52,954 bases of DNA from JBDTNL01 sp039933785. Its GTDB lineage: Bacteria > Acidobacteriota > Thermoanaerobaculia > Multivoradales > JAGPDF01. The notes beneath the pieces are model-generated. The model searched no databases and was not told the DNA's origin. It was given only the letters and a program-made list of their open reading frames with translations. The stretch's first letter is position 1. Each line of letters starts with the position of its first letter. Below are positions 1-8,618 of the stretch, piece by piece. A program made the position numbers and the translations under genes. The stretch is taken from assembly GCA_039933785.1 (NCBI GenBank), contig JBDTNL010000026.1:1-52954 (forward strand), read 5' to 3'.

Positions 1-269
1 ACCGCCTGCGGGTGACATTCGCACTCTCCGCGCCGGTGCCGGTCACGCACGTGAAGGCCGACGGCGTCAAGGTGCTCGGCGAGCACAGCGGCCTGGTGCC
101 GGGAACGCTCGAGTACGACCCCGACCACGGCTGGCTGATTTGGACCCCGTCCGACGATCTGCCCCGGGACGATGTTTTCCACGTCACCCTGGCGACCGAT
201 GCGGTCGAGGACGACGAAGGCAGCGAACTGCCATCGCCGATGACCTTCACCTTCCGAACGACTCCCTAG
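1..269 (+). CDS. C-terminal end of an Ig-like (SbsA/Big_5-type) domain protein, truncated by the window edge
   Basis: The reading frame is already open at base 3 and ends with TAG at 267-269; the only start-like codon (GTG at 12) is probably internal. The visible residues form a beta-rich module of the bacterial Ig-like SbsA/Big_5 kind: 'VTFALSAPVPVTHVKADG', then 'GWLIWTPSDDLPRDDVFHVTLATDAVEDDEGSELPSPMTFTFRT', which is the usual ending of this fold. Such domains occur in secreted or cell-surface multidomain proteins. The function of the parent protein cannot be told because its 5' part lies outside the window. It is followed by the DUF1800 gene on the same strand. Confidence 0.6.
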   Translation, partial: RLRVTFALSAPVPVTHVKADGVKVLGEHSGLVPGTLEYDPDHGWLIWTPSDDLPRDDVFHVTLATDAVEDDEGSELPSPMTFTFRTTP

Positions 270-412
270 AGCCCTCTCGGTTATCGGAGCATCCGATCGA
301 AGCTGGGTCGGGTCGGAGATATGCACGCTTGCGCATATTTGACTCCATGCTCTCTTTCGCGGAGAATCCGCCCAGCCTTTTGCACCGCACTGCTCGGTTT
401 CACGGAGGTCGC

Positions 413-3358
413 TTGCTCGAAAATCGCGTTCGCCCTGCCCAGGATCGCCGCCGATCCAACCGTCTGGCGTTTCTGGCGGTGCTGTTCGCCGCCACTACCG
501 CGCTCAGTCTCACCGCGACCGCGACCGCCCAGGGCAGTCTCTCCTTCTATGCCGTCAAGCCTTGCCGAGTTCTCGACAGCGCCGATCCGAACGGTTTCTT
601 CGCCGGCCAGCCCCTGCTTGCCGGGCAGTCGAGACCCTTCACGCCGCTTGCCTCCTGCGGCATTTCCACCTGGGCCGAATCGCTCTCACTGAACGTGACC
701 GTGGACAAGGCGACCGGAACTGGGTACGTCGGACTCATGCCGGCTGGCTTCGCGGGAGTTCTCGCGACGGTGAACTTCAAGGCCGGCGCGACGAGAGCCA
801 ACAACACAGTGGTCAAGGTCGGCGACTTCGGCCGGCTGGCCGCCATTGCCTCGGCGACCGCCGGCTCGTTGCGATTCATCGTCGATGTGAACGGCTACTT
901 CGCGGACGCGACCAAGGAAGGTTCGATCACCGCGCCGCCGGTGTTCATACCGCCGCCTGGTACGTACACCGGAGCCCAACAGGTGGGGATAAAGACCAGT
1001 ACGGCGGACGCGGTGATCCGCTATACCACCGACGGCAGCGCGCCCACTCCGACGCACGGCACGGTGTACACCGGCGCCGTCCTGCTGGTGTCCGACACCC
1101 AGTTGCAAGCCATCGCCTATCCGCAGACGCTGCCTCTGGCGCCGAGCAACGCGACCAATGGTCAGTACGTGTTCAGCAACGCTCCGACACTGCTGATCGC
1201 TACCATGGTGCCGCAGAGCACCTGCGCCACGCAGTCGCTGGGGTCGGGCTCGGCGACACTGGTCATGGCGGCAAACCATTTGTCGGCGTCGCTTCGATTC
1301 AGCTACAGCAATCTGACCGGCGCGCTCTCGGGCGCGCACGTGCATGGAGCGAACACCAACATCCTCTTCGACATCGATGACCCGCCGGTGGGATCCCTGC
1401 AGGCCGACGGGTCGCTACTGTGGACCTTCGTCGCGGCGGGCGGATATACCGCGACTGAGATCGCCAACAATCTGTTGCTCGGCACCTCGTACATCAATCT
1501 CCATACGGCCGCTTGCCCGAGCGGCGAGATCAAAGGGTTCTTCCAGATCGCCAATGGCTCGAGCAGCTTCGTCCCGCCGCCCGCGCCGCCGGCGCCGGGC
1601 AGCCCGGGTTGGGTCATGGGCGACGCTGTTCACACGCCGAGCGAGACCGAAGCCGCGCGGTTCTTCATGCAGACGACCTTCGGCGGCACGTACTCCGAAA
1701 TCACCACCCTGCGCGGCGTGTGTCAGGTTGCCGGCAACCCTTGCGCAGCGGATCCGCTGAAGCCGTATCGCGATTGGGTGAACGCTCAGCTATCGATGAC
1801 GCGTGCATCGAGCGCAACCCACCTCTACTCCACGACCCACGTCTTGCCGGCCGACGACACCTCCAACGATCACATGATGGAGAGCTTCTGGAAGCAGGCG
1901 CTCACCAGCCCCGATCAGCTGCGCCAGCGGGTGGCCTTCGCGCTCAGCGAGATCCTCGTGGTCTCGGACAATGACGGCGATCTCTACAACCGCTCGGACG
2001 GGCTTGCCAAATATATGGATCTGCTCGACACCGGTGCTTTCGGCAACTTCCGCACGCTGCTCGAGGACGTGACCAAGAGCCCGGCCATGGGCGCCTATCT
2101 CGACCACATGAGCAACGATCGCGAGGATCCCGAGAGCGGGCAGAACCCGGACGAAAACTACGCGCGCGAAGTCATGCAGCTGTTATCGGTTGGGCTCTAC
2201 AAGTTGAATCCCGACGGCACGCTGTTGCTCGACAACAATGGATTTCCCCAGGCCACCTACAACCAGGCGGTGGTCCAGGGGTTGGCCAAGGTGTTCACCG
2301 GATGGACGCTCGCCAACCAGGACATGACCGTCAACTGGCGGTTCTACTGGCCGGACGGCGACCCGCGCGCGAACTGGCAGACACCGATGGTCCAATGGGT
2401 CGACAAGGACACGCAATCCGAGACCTTCAACCAAGAGGTCCATCACTCGCCCGCGGCCAAACTACTGCTCGACGGTACGGTGCTTCCGGCCGGACACACG
2501 GCCCAGCAAGACCTCACCGACACGCTGAATCTGCTGTTCAACCACGCGAACACGGGTCCGTTCCTCTGCCGCGGATTGATCCAACGCCTGGTCACCAGCA
2601 ATCCGAGCCCGGGCTACGTCTACCGATGCGCCCAGGCCTTTGCTGACAATGGCTCGCAAGTGCGCGGCGACATGAAGGCCGTCCTCCGCTCGATCCTGCT
2701 CGACTACGAGGCCCGCAGCCTCGAAGCGGCCGGCAAGCAAGGCTTCGGCAAGCTGCGTGAGCCCGTCTTGCGGATGAGCGCCATCCTGCGCTCCCTCGGT
2801 CTCAAGCACCCCGCGGACGAGATCTACCGGATCTGGGACCTACAGTCCGTCGATTGGCTCGACCAGAATCCGCTGCGTTCGCCCACGGTGTTCAACTTCT
2901 TCGGACCGACCTACTCCTCGCCCGGCGCTATCGGTCAGGCCGGCCTGTATTCGCCGGAGTTCCAGATCCTCAACGAAACCACCGGCATCGCCGCGCCTAA
3001 TCTGTTGCGCGACGTGGTCTTCTGGGGCGCCTACAACTGGGTCACCGACAGCGCCCTCTTCCCGAAAGTCGACTGGGCTGCATTCCACGCGCCGTTCCTG
3101 CCTCTCGGCACCGTGGCGAAGGACAACCTGATCATCGACCGCCTGAATCTCTTGCTCGCGGCCAACGCCGTGCCGGCCGACTCCAAGGGCTTCCTGCTCC
3201 AGGCCGCGGTCAATATGCGCAACAATGCTTTCTACTGGCCCTACAGCGACGCCGGGGGCTGCTGGCCCACGGACTTCCCCGGCTGCGCCGAGCAGGAGCA
3301 TTTGCAGGAGCTCGCCTGGCTGATCGCTATTTCTCCCGAAGGCGCAGTGCAGGAGTAG
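413..3358 (+). CDS. Secreted DUF1800 protein with N-terminal repeat, chitobiase-like and CHRD domains
   Basis: Large exported protein of unknown function. After a basic N-terminus (RRRSNR) comes a hydrophobic signal segment (LAFLAVLFAATTALSL) ending near A-T-A-Q. The order of modules is: a CxVLD...VNFKAG...RANN...FIVDVNGYFA repeat domain, a CHB_HEX_C-like beta module (PPGTYTGAQQVGIKTS...YTTDGSAPTP), a CHRD-like domain (HVHGANTNILFDID...INLHTAACPSGEIKGFF), a Pro/Ala linker, and a DUF1800 domain (ARFFMQTTFGGT...RQRVAFALSEILVVS...ENYAREVMQLLSVG...FTGWT) to the C-terminus. Start choice: a GGAGG at 404-408 precedes TTG at 413, which puts the signal peptide near the N-terminus. ATG at 347 is the alternative and would add 22 residues. 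It is followed after 13 nt by the DUF1501 gene, its usual partner; both are probably exported and act together. Confidence 0.85.
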   Translation: MLENRVRPAQDRRRSNRLAFLAVLFAATTALSLTATATAQGSLSFYAVKPCRVLDSADPNGFFAGQPLLAGQSRPFTPLASCGISTWAESLSLNVTVDKATGTGYVGLMPAGFAGVLATVNFKAGATRANNTVVKVGDFGRLAAIASATAGSLRFIVDVNGYFADATKEGSITAPPVFIPPPGTYTGAQQVGIKTSTADAVIRYTTDGSAPTPTHGTVYTGAVLLVSDTQLQAIAYPQTLPLAPSNATNGQYVFSNAPTLLIATMVPQSTCATQSLGSGSATLVMAANHLSASLRFSYSNLTGALSGAHVHGANTNILFDIDDPPVGSLQADGSLLWTFVAAGGYTATEIANNLLLGTSYINLHTAACPSGEIKGFFQIANGSSSFVPPPAPPAPGSPGWVMGDAVHTPSETEAARFFMQTTFGGTYSEITTLRGVCQVAGNPCAADPLKPYRDWVNAQLSMTRASSATHLYSTTHVLPADDTSNDHMMESFWKQALTSPDQLRQRVAFALSEILVVSDNDGDLYNRSDGLAKYMDLLDTGAFGNFRTLLEDVTKSPAMGAYLDHMSNDREDPESGQNPDENYAREVMQLLSVGLYKLNPDGTLLLDNNGFPQATYNQAVVQGLAKVFTGWTLANQDMTVNWRFYWPDGDPRANWQTPMVQWVDKDTQSETFNQEVHHSPAAKLLLDGTVLPAGHTAQQDLTDTLNLLFNHANTGPFLCRGLIQRLVTSNPSPGYVYRCAQAFADNGSQVRGDMKAVLRSILLDYEARSLEAAGKQGFGKLREPVLRMSAILRSLGLKHPADEIYRIWDLQSVDWLDQNPLRSPTVFNFFGPTYSSPGAIGQAGLYSPEFQILNETTGIAAPNLLRDVVFWGAYNWVTDSALFPKVDWAAFHAPFLPLGTVAKDNLIIDRLNLLLAANAVPADSKGFLLQAAVNMRNNAFYWPYSDAGGCWPTDFPGCAEQEHLQELAWLIAISPEGAVQE

Positions 3359-3371
3359 GAAAGGGATTCCG

Positions 3372-4748
3372 ATGAGCCAAAACCGCCGCGACTTTCTCCG
3401 CCACTCCGTTTGCGCCGCCGTCGGCATGACGTCGCTGGCGTCGACGGTCTTCGATCTGCGCCGCGTCGCCTCGGCGTGCTCGTCCGACACGGGCTACAAG
3501 GCCCTGGTCTGCGTCTTCCTGTACGGCGGCAACGACAGCAACAACGTGATTATTCCGCGCGACAGCGGCTACGCCGCCTACGCCGCGGCGCGCGGCAACC
3601 TCGCGCTCTCGCTCACCGATCCGAACGCGCCGGTGCTGCCGATCAACCCGATCAACGCCGGCGGGCGCCAGTGGGCGCTTCACCCCTCGTTGAAGGGCCT
3701 GCAGGGCTTGTTCAACACCGGCCGAGCCGGACTGATCGCCAACGTCGGTCCGTTGGTCGCCCCGGTGACCAAGACGGCGTACGACAACGGGACCGCGGCT
3801 CTCCCGCCTCAGCTCTTCTCGCACAGCGACCAGACCATGCACTGGCAGACCGCCATCCCCGACCAGGCGCCCCGTACCGGCTGGGGCGGCCGCGTGGCGG
3901 ACATGGTGGACTGCCTGAACGGCAACCACAACATCTCGATGTCGATCTCCCTCGACGGCGAAAACACGTACCAGGTGGGCAATCAGGTCACCCAGTACCA
4001 GGTCTCTGCCGGCGGCACCATCGACATGAGCGGTTACCGCCAGCCCGTGCCCGACGACATCAACCACCCGCCCTCGGTCGCGCTCCGTAAGTTGCTCGCC
4101 AAGAGCTACGGCAACCTCTTCCAATCCGGATATCGCGACGTCGTGAAGCGCGCGCTCGACAACAACGCGCTGTTGAGCACGGCCCTGGCGGCGGAGAGTC
4201 CGCTCGCCACGGCCTTCCCGGACAACAACTATCTCGGCGACCAACTGAAGATGATCGCCCGGCTGATTCACATTCACAGCGCCCTCGGCCTCAACCGGCA
4301 GGTCTTCTTCTGCTCCGCGGGCGGCTACGATACGCACGGCGACGAGCTCAATGCCCACACCGACCTGCTCACCGAGCTCGACGGCGCCTTGACCGCCTTC
4401 AACGCCGCCATCAACGAGATGAATCTCGCGAACAGTGTCACTACGTTCACCGCTTCGGACTTCGGCCGCACGTTGCTCAGCAACGGCGATGGATCCGACC
4501 ACGGCTGGGGCAGTCACCATTTCGTCATGGGCGGCAAGGTGGCAGGCAACCGGATCTACGGCGGCATGCCGGACCTCACCATCGACGGGCCCAACGATTC
4601 GGGAGACGGCCGCTGGATTCCGACCACCTCGGTCGACGAGTACTCGGCGACGCTCGCCAAGTGGTTCGGCGTCACCAACACCGACATGGCCACGGTGTTC
4701 CCGAATCTCGGTCGATTCTCGAACCCCGATCTCGGGTTCATGCTCTAG
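3372..4748 (+). CDS. DUF1501 family protein, Tat-exported
   Basis: 458 residues. The N-terminus has a twin-arginine motif (QNRRDFLRHS, residues 3-12) and a short hydrophobic region, so export in folded form by Tat is expected. The body is DUF1501, a family with alkaline-phosphatase-superfamily character: 'LVCVFLYGGNDSNNVIIP', 'FSHSDQTMHWQT', 'GYDTHGDELNAH', 'TASDFGRTLLSNGDGSDHGWGSHHFVMGG'. The His/Asp-rich motifs resemble metal ligands. It lies 13 nt after the DUF1800 gene; the pair is commonly co-occurring, and its biochemical role is not known. Its last 11 nt overlap the 3' end of the convergent TPR gene. Confidence 0.9.
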   Translation: MSQNRRDFLRHSVCAAVGMTSLASTVFDLRRVASACSSDTGYKALVCVFLYGGNDSNNVIIPRDSGYAAYAAARGNLALSLTDPNAPVLPINPINAGGRQWALHPSLKGLQGLFNTGRAGLIANVGPLVAPVTKTAYDNGTAALPPQLFSHSDQTMHWQTAIPDQAPRTGWGGRVADMVDCLNGNHNISMSISLDGENTYQVGNQVTQYQVSAGGTIDMSGYRQPVPDDINHPPSVALRKLLAKSYGNLFQSGYRDVVKRALDNNALLSTALAAESPLATAFPDNNYLGDQLKMIARLIHIHSALGLNRQVFFCSAGGYDTHGDELNAHTDLLTELDGALTAFNAAINEMNLANSVTTFTASDFGRTLLSNGDGSDHGWGSHHFVMGGKVAGNRIYGGMPDLTIDGPNDSGDGRWIPTTSVDEYSATLAKWFGVTNTDMATVFPNLGRFSNPDLGFML

Positions 4749-6579
4749 GTCGGCGGCGAGAGCTCTCTAACTCCAACCCGCGGGCCGCTCGATGGTCCGC
4801 CTTCGCCTCAGGTAGCCGGCCCAACGCCTCGTACACGCGCGCCCGATTGCGCCGGGCGTTGGCGTCTTCCCGCAAGCGCAGCGATTCGTTCAGGTCAGCG
4901 AGCGCTCCGCCGAGGTCGCTCCGCCGGTAGCGCACGGTGCCGCGGTTCGCCCAGGCATCGGCGAGCGACGGATCTCGAGCGATCGCCCCCGAGAAGCGCC
5001 TCGTGGCCGCAGTCAAGCGGCCCTCCGCCAAGTCAACGAGGCCGCAGAGGCACCAGAAGCTCGCGTGATCCGGATGCCTCGAAAGACCATGGCGAGCGTC
5101 AAGCCGTACGGCCCCCAGATCTCCACGATCGAGGGCGAGGCAGGCACGGTTGATCCTCGCCTGAAGATGCTCCGGGTCGAGCGTCAGCACGCGCTCGTAG
5201 TCGAGCCGTGCCCGGTCGGCATCCCCCAGCGCCGCCCACACCTGTGCGCGGTTGAAGTGCGGCTCGACGTAGGGCGGACTCCACTCGATGGCCCTCGAGT
5301 AGTCGTCACGAGCTCGAGCCAGCCTGCCAGCGCGCTGGTGCAGAATTCCGCGCTCGAGCGCGGCTTCGCTGTTGCTGGGTTCGCGCTCGAGCAGGGTGGT
5401 CAAGACGGCGACCGCATCGGCCGGCTCTCCACGCAGCGAATGCAACCGGGCGAGGTTGTGCAGCAGGATGATGCTCTCGTGCGCCGCTTCGTCTGGAGCT
5501 TCCCGAGCCAGCGTGCCCAGTGCCTCGTGCAAGCGTTCGACCGCGCGGCCGTGTCTTCCCTGCCGCAGGTCGACGAGCGCCATGGTGTTCTCGAGGAAGG
5601 CCGCATTCACCGTGCGCGTTGGCGACGGCGCGACCCGTGCCGTCCAGGCCTGCGCACGCTCGATCCACTGTGCCGCCGCGTCGTAGTCGCGCCGCGCCGG
5701 CGGATAGAGCCGCGCCAGGAGGATTGCCTTCGCGTACGCCACGTGCGCGAGGAGCCGAGGATCCTCCGAGGCGGCCAAGCATGTCGCGCCGAGTGCCTCC
5801 ACCTCGGCGAAGCGGCCGAGTAAGAGCAGGGCAAACAAAAGATTCCGGGTAAGGTCGGTCTGGAGCTCGCCACTGCTCCCGGCAGCTTGCAAACCGCAGC
5901 GAGCCGCGACTAGAGCGGCGTCGTAGAAGGCCAGTCGAAGAAACCGCGACGAGTCTTCGCGGCAGGCTCGCGCGTCTGGAGTCGCGAGCGGCCTCCTCTT
6001 TCGCTCGTGCGCTGGCCGTCGCGAGCGCTCGAGTCGAGCGTATGTTCTCAGAGCGGTCGACATTGGCTCCGCCAGCCGATCCGCAGCCGTCGATACGCGA
6101 AGCACGAGCGGCGTGCCGCAGGACCGGCGCAGCAGGACGGCAAGGAACTCCTGGTCCGTGGGATCGGACTCATCGACCCGCAAGAATGAAACCAGCCACG
6201 CGCCACCCCGAGCTGCCGCATGGTCGAGAACAAAATCCGTCAAACCATGCGCCAGCCGGCGGGTCCAGGATCGTGCATTGCCTTCGCGTGAAAACGAGAA
6301 CGCGCGGTGCATTTCCGGCGAGACCGGCAACGTCTGCCAGAACTCGGGCACGACCGAGAGCAGGGTGAGCTGGTGCCGAATCAGAAGCTCCGTTGCCCCC
6401 GCGGGCGCTGCGGAGGCAATGCGACGCGCGAGCTCGGCGGCGAGGGCATAGGGGCCCGCGCGCGGAGAGGCTTCGATGGTGCATTCCGCGCCCGCCGTGC
6501 GACCGCGAGCCGAGCTCCCGATCTCACCGAGAATCCAGCGATGCGGCCGACGAGCGGGTCGCTTCGCGGGCTCGCTCAT
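4738..6579 (-). CDS. TPR-repeat protein with a distinctive N-terminal domain, linked to a double-glycine leader peptide
   Basis: 613 residues, soluble, no signal peptide. Residues 1 to about 200 are a non-TPR domain with 'RHQLTLLSVVPEFWQTLPVSP' and 'RSWTRRLAHGLTDFVLDH'. From about 215 to the end there are at least eight tetratricopeptide-like repeats (for example 'ALERGILHQRAGRLARARDD', 'PHFNRAQVWAALGDADRARL', 'AWANRGTVRYRRSDLGGALA'), so it is a protein- or peptide-binding scaffold. The N-terminal motifs recall TPR proteins I associate with RiPP-like loci in actinobacteria and Chloroflexi, but that is memory, not a search. It starts 38 nt downstream of the tiny peptide gene, so the two are probably co-transcribed. 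No clear Shine-Dalgarno precedes it. A plain TPR regulator is the alternative. Confidence 0.75.
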   Translation of the reverse strand: MSEPAKRPARRPHRWILGEIGSSARGRTAGAECTIEASPRAGPYALAAELARRIASAAPAGATELLIRHQLTLLSVVPEFWQTLPVSPEMHRAFSFSREGNARSWTRRLAHGLTDFVLDHAAARGGAWLVSFLRVDESDPTDQEFLAVLLRRSCGTPLVLRVSTAADRLAEPMSTALRTYARLERSRRPAHERKRRPLATPDARACREDSSRFLRLAFYDAALVAARCGLQAAGSSGELQTDLTRNLLFALLLLGRFAEVEALGATCLAASEDPRLLAHVAYAKAILLARLYPPARRDYDAAAQWIERAQAWTARVAPSPTRTVNAAFLENTMALVDLRQGRHGRAVERLHEALGTLAREAPDEAAHESIILLHNLARLHSLRGEPADAVAVLTTLLEREPSNSEAALERGILHQRAGRLARARDDYSRAIEWSPPYVEPHFNRAQVWAALGDADRARLDYERVLTLDPEHLQARINRACLALDRGDLGAVRLDARHGLSRHPDHASFWCLCGLVDLAEGRLTAATRRFSGAIARDPSLADAWANRGTVRYRRSDLGGALADLNESLRLREDANARRNRARVYEALGRLPEAKADHRAARGLELESSRRRPRA

Positions 6580-6617
6580 CGAAGCCGGCGCGGAGCCCGG
6601 CTTGGGTCAAGCACCCG

Positions 6618-6815
6618 CTAGAGGTGACTGACGCAGCTGCCGGTGTCGATCGCCGAAAGCGAGGCGCCGCCGAAGGAGCTCATCCCGCCCGAAACCGATT
6701 TCAAGTCGTCGTCCTTGAGCTCCTTCGAATCGTGCGGGGCCTTCGACTCGTGCTTCGCGGTTGCAGGTGCCTTCGACTTCGCAGCCTGCTGGTCTTTCGG
6801 GGACTTGGTCGGCAT
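6618..6815 (-). CDS. Short double-glycine (GG) leader peptide, RiPP/bacteriocin-precursor-like
   Basis: 65 residues. Residues 1-30 are Lys/Ala/Ser-rich. Residues 31-44 read KELKDDDLKSVSGG, the pattern of a bacteriocin-type GG leader (acidic stretch, L-x-x-V-S-G-G). The putative core (residues 45-65) is small and Ser/Gly-rich with one Cys: MSSFGGASLSAIDTGSCVSHL. Translation should be strong: AAGGAGGAG (6821-6829) sits 5 nt before ATG, one of the best Shine-Dalgarno sites in the window. The TPR gene follows after 38 nt. No lanthionine synthetase, rSAM enzyme or peptidase-ABC exporter is in the neighbourhood. A non-RiPP small regulatory or structural peptide is possible. Confidence 0.7.
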   Translation of the reverse strand: MPTKSPKDQQAAKSKAPATAKHESKAPHDSKELKDDDLKSVSGGMSSFGGASLSAIDTGSCVSHL

Positions 6816-6841
6816 GGAAACTCCTCCTTGGAAGGTGTCCG

Positions 6842-6870
6842 ATTATGGGCGGATTGTCAGCAAAAGTCAC
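6842..6870 (-). promoter_or_regulatory. Predicted promoter of the GG-peptide/TPR unit
   Basis: Reading the minus strand, GTGACT (6865-6870) is separated by exactly 17 nt from CATAAT (6842-6847). This puts the transcription start near 6835, about 20 nt before the peptide ATG. A 7-bp direct repeat (GTCACCG on the plus strand at 6866-6872 and 6879-6885, period 13) overlaps the -35 element and could bind a regulator. Confidence 0.45.
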
Positions 6871-6899
6871 CGGCGAATGTCACCGACCGTCGAGCTCCG

Positions 6900-7868
6900 C
6901 TAGAACTCGGGCTCTGCCTCGCTGGCTTCGGCAACCATCGGGCGTGGCCGGCGGTCGACGCTCAGGCGGAAAACGTCCGGCCGGCCGTAGTGCCCAGCGA
7001 CGTCGAGCTGCCAGCGCGGGCCGGTGATCCTCGAGCGCGCCACCTCGGCATAGAGAATGGTTTCGACCTCGCGCGCCGGCCCCGCGAGCAGCTTGCCGTC
7101 GGGATCGACGATGGCGCTGTCTCCAGGGTTGATCCACTCCGGAGCCTCCGCGAGATAGCGTCGCTTGAACTCGAAACGATCTGGGATGTCGGCCTTGCGC
7201 AACGCCATACAGGCGCCGATCACCACCATCCGGCCTTCCTTGGCGATGTGCCGGAGCGTCGAGAGCCAAGGCTCGCCGCGATCCCAGGTGGGTGCGACAT
7301 AGATCTCGACTCCCGCCGCATAAAGCGCGTAGCGCGCCAGCGGCATGTAGTTCTCCCAACAGATCAGCCCCGAGAGTCTGCCGATCGACAGGTCGTGCAC
7401 CTGCAGCGTGCTGCCATCGCCGGCGGCGTGGATCAGGCGCTCGCCCGCGGTCGGCACGAGCTTGCGATGCACGCCGAGGATCTCTCCGTCGTCGCGAATG
7501 TAGAGCAGGGAGTTGTACAGCGACGTGCCGCTCGCCTCTGCATTGCGTTCGTTGATGCCGATTGCGACGTGGACGCCCGCAGAGCGCGCCGCTGCCGCGA
7601 GACGCGCGGTCTCGGGCCCGGGCACCGCCACCGATTGCTCGAGGAGCTCGACGTAGAGCTCGCGCAGCGCTGCCGTCTGCCCCGCGGGAATGAGCCAGCA
7701 CCACAATGGGTATGCCGGCACGAAGCCCTCCGGAAAGACCACCAGCTTGGCGCCCGCGGCTCCGGCCTCGGCGATCAAGGCGCAGGCCTTGTCGATGGTG
7801 GCCTGAAGGTCGAGGAACACCGGGGCCGCTTGCACCGCGGCGACGCGAAACGTTGGCGAGTCGGGCAT
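6900..7868 (-). CDS. Nitrilase / carbon-nitrogen hydrolase
   Basis: 322 residues from ATG 7868. The frame continues upstream to 7994, but that would overlap the preceding gene, and 7868 gives the normal family N-terminus 'FRVAAVQAAPV' with a 19-nt spacer. The catalytic triad of the nitrilase superfamily is intact: Glu47 (VVFPEGFVPAYP), Lys136 (GVHRKLVPTAGER) and Cys170 (GLICWENYMPL). The C-W-E-N-Y-M-P-L context is that of true nitrilases (nitrile to carboxylate plus ammonia) rather than amidases. The protein is cytoplasmic. It is the second gene after a small secreted protein on the same strand. The substrate is unknown; aliphatic, aryl or arylaceto-nitrilase cannot be separated by eye. Confidence 0.88.
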   Translation of the reverse strand: MPDSPTFRVAAVQAAPVFLDLQATIDKACALIAEAGAAGAKLVVFPEGFVPAYPLWCWLIPAGQTAALRELYVELLEQSVAVPGPETARLAAAARSAGVHVAIGINERNAEASGTSLYNSLLYIRDDGEILGVHRKLVPTAGERLIHAAGDGSTLQVHDLSIGRLSGLICWENYMPLARYALYAAGVEIYVAPTWDRGEPWLSTLRHIAKEGRMVVIGACMALRKADIPDRFEFKRRYLAEAPEWINPGDSAIVDPDGKLLAGPAREVETILYAEVARSRITGPRWQLDVAGHYGRPDVFRLSVDRRPRPMVAEASEAEPEF

Positions 7869-7887
7869 CGGCCAACGATAGCGCGCG

Positions 7888-8598
7888 CTAGAAGGCGGTG
7901 ACGTCGATGACGCTGAGGTTGCTTCCAGCCGGGTTGGTATAGATCCGCCTCGGGCAGCCCAGCGGAGAGAGGCCTTGGCAGAGCGGCGATCCATAGTCGA
8001 TCACCGTGACCACATAGGGCACGTTGGTCATGCTGCCGAGAAAGACCCAAGTGTGCCCGTTGACTGCGGTCCCGTCGAGCATTTTGACGGAGACCTCGGT
8101 GTTCGCGGCATCGAAGAACCAGAAGTGACCCGACTCGTCGCTGATCGGGTACCCGTGCGCGAGAGTCGCTGTACCCGCCGCACCCCAAGTGACCGAGACA
8201 CCGAAGCGCCCGAGCAGCCTCAACGCCTGGGGTTCGTCAGCGTCGACCACACGGATCGTCTGCGCGGCCTCGCCGACTACATCCACGATGTGAACCACAT
8301 AGAAACCCGCGGCGAGCGGCGGGATCACCGTCTGCAGGGACCAAGGATTGCGGGCACCGGGAATGCAGGGAAACGACGGAAAGCTCAGGCCGATGTCCAC
8401 CTGCTGATCGTGCACGGCTGGGTACATGAAATTGGGCCCCGCGCAAGTCTCTGCAAACCCATTCAAGATCAGTTGAATGGAATCATGCGAGGTCGGCCGC
8501 TCGGGGAGTACGGTGAGACGGTAGCTGGTCTGAGCGCCCACGAGTGTCGCGGAACAGGCGAGCGCGATGCCCATCGCCCAAGGAGTCGATCGATTCAT
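7888..8598 (-). CDS. Secreted protein with an acidobacterial-type C-terminal domain, function unknown
   Basis: 236 residues with a signal peptide (MNRSTPWAMGIALACSATLVGAQ, cleavage near A-Q). The middle part is Ig/beta-like (YRLTVLPERPTSHDSIQLILNG). The C-terminal part 'RFGVSVTWG...DESGHFWFFDAANTEVSVKMLDG...NGHTWVFLGSMTNVPYVVTVID...YTNPAGSN' matches a domain I recognise as recurring in secreted proteins of Thermoanaerobaculia-like Acidobacteriota; it has no known function. A GGGGGAGAAG ribosome site precedes ATG. The promoter region is shared divergently with dnaE2, and the nitrilase lies 19 nt downstream, so co-transcription is likely. Confidence 0.75.
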   Translation of the reverse strand: MNRSTPWAMGIALACSATLVGAQTSYRLTVLPERPTSHDSIQLILNGFAETCAGPNFMYPAVHDQQVDIGLSFPSFPCIPGARNPWSLQTVIPPLAAGFYVVHIVDVVGEAAQTIRVVDADEPQALRLLGRFGVSVTWGAAGTATLAHGYPISDESGHFWFFDAANTEVSVKMLDGTAVNGHTWVFLGSMTNVPYVVTVIDYGSPLCQGLSPLGCPRRIYTNPAGSNLSVIDVTAF

Positions 8599-8618
8599 GG
8601 CTTCTCCCCCTCTTTAAA

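Noticed and set aside
6393..7901. Long plus-strand open frame over the nitrilase and GG peptide
   Set aside because: A shadow of the nitrilase gene, whose catalytic triad is intact on the minus strand.
4738..8598. Complete lanthipeptide or other RiPP cluster
   Set aside because: No LanM/LanB/LanC, rSAM, YcaO or peptidase-ABC exporter is seen; only a GG-type peptide and a TPR protein are supported.
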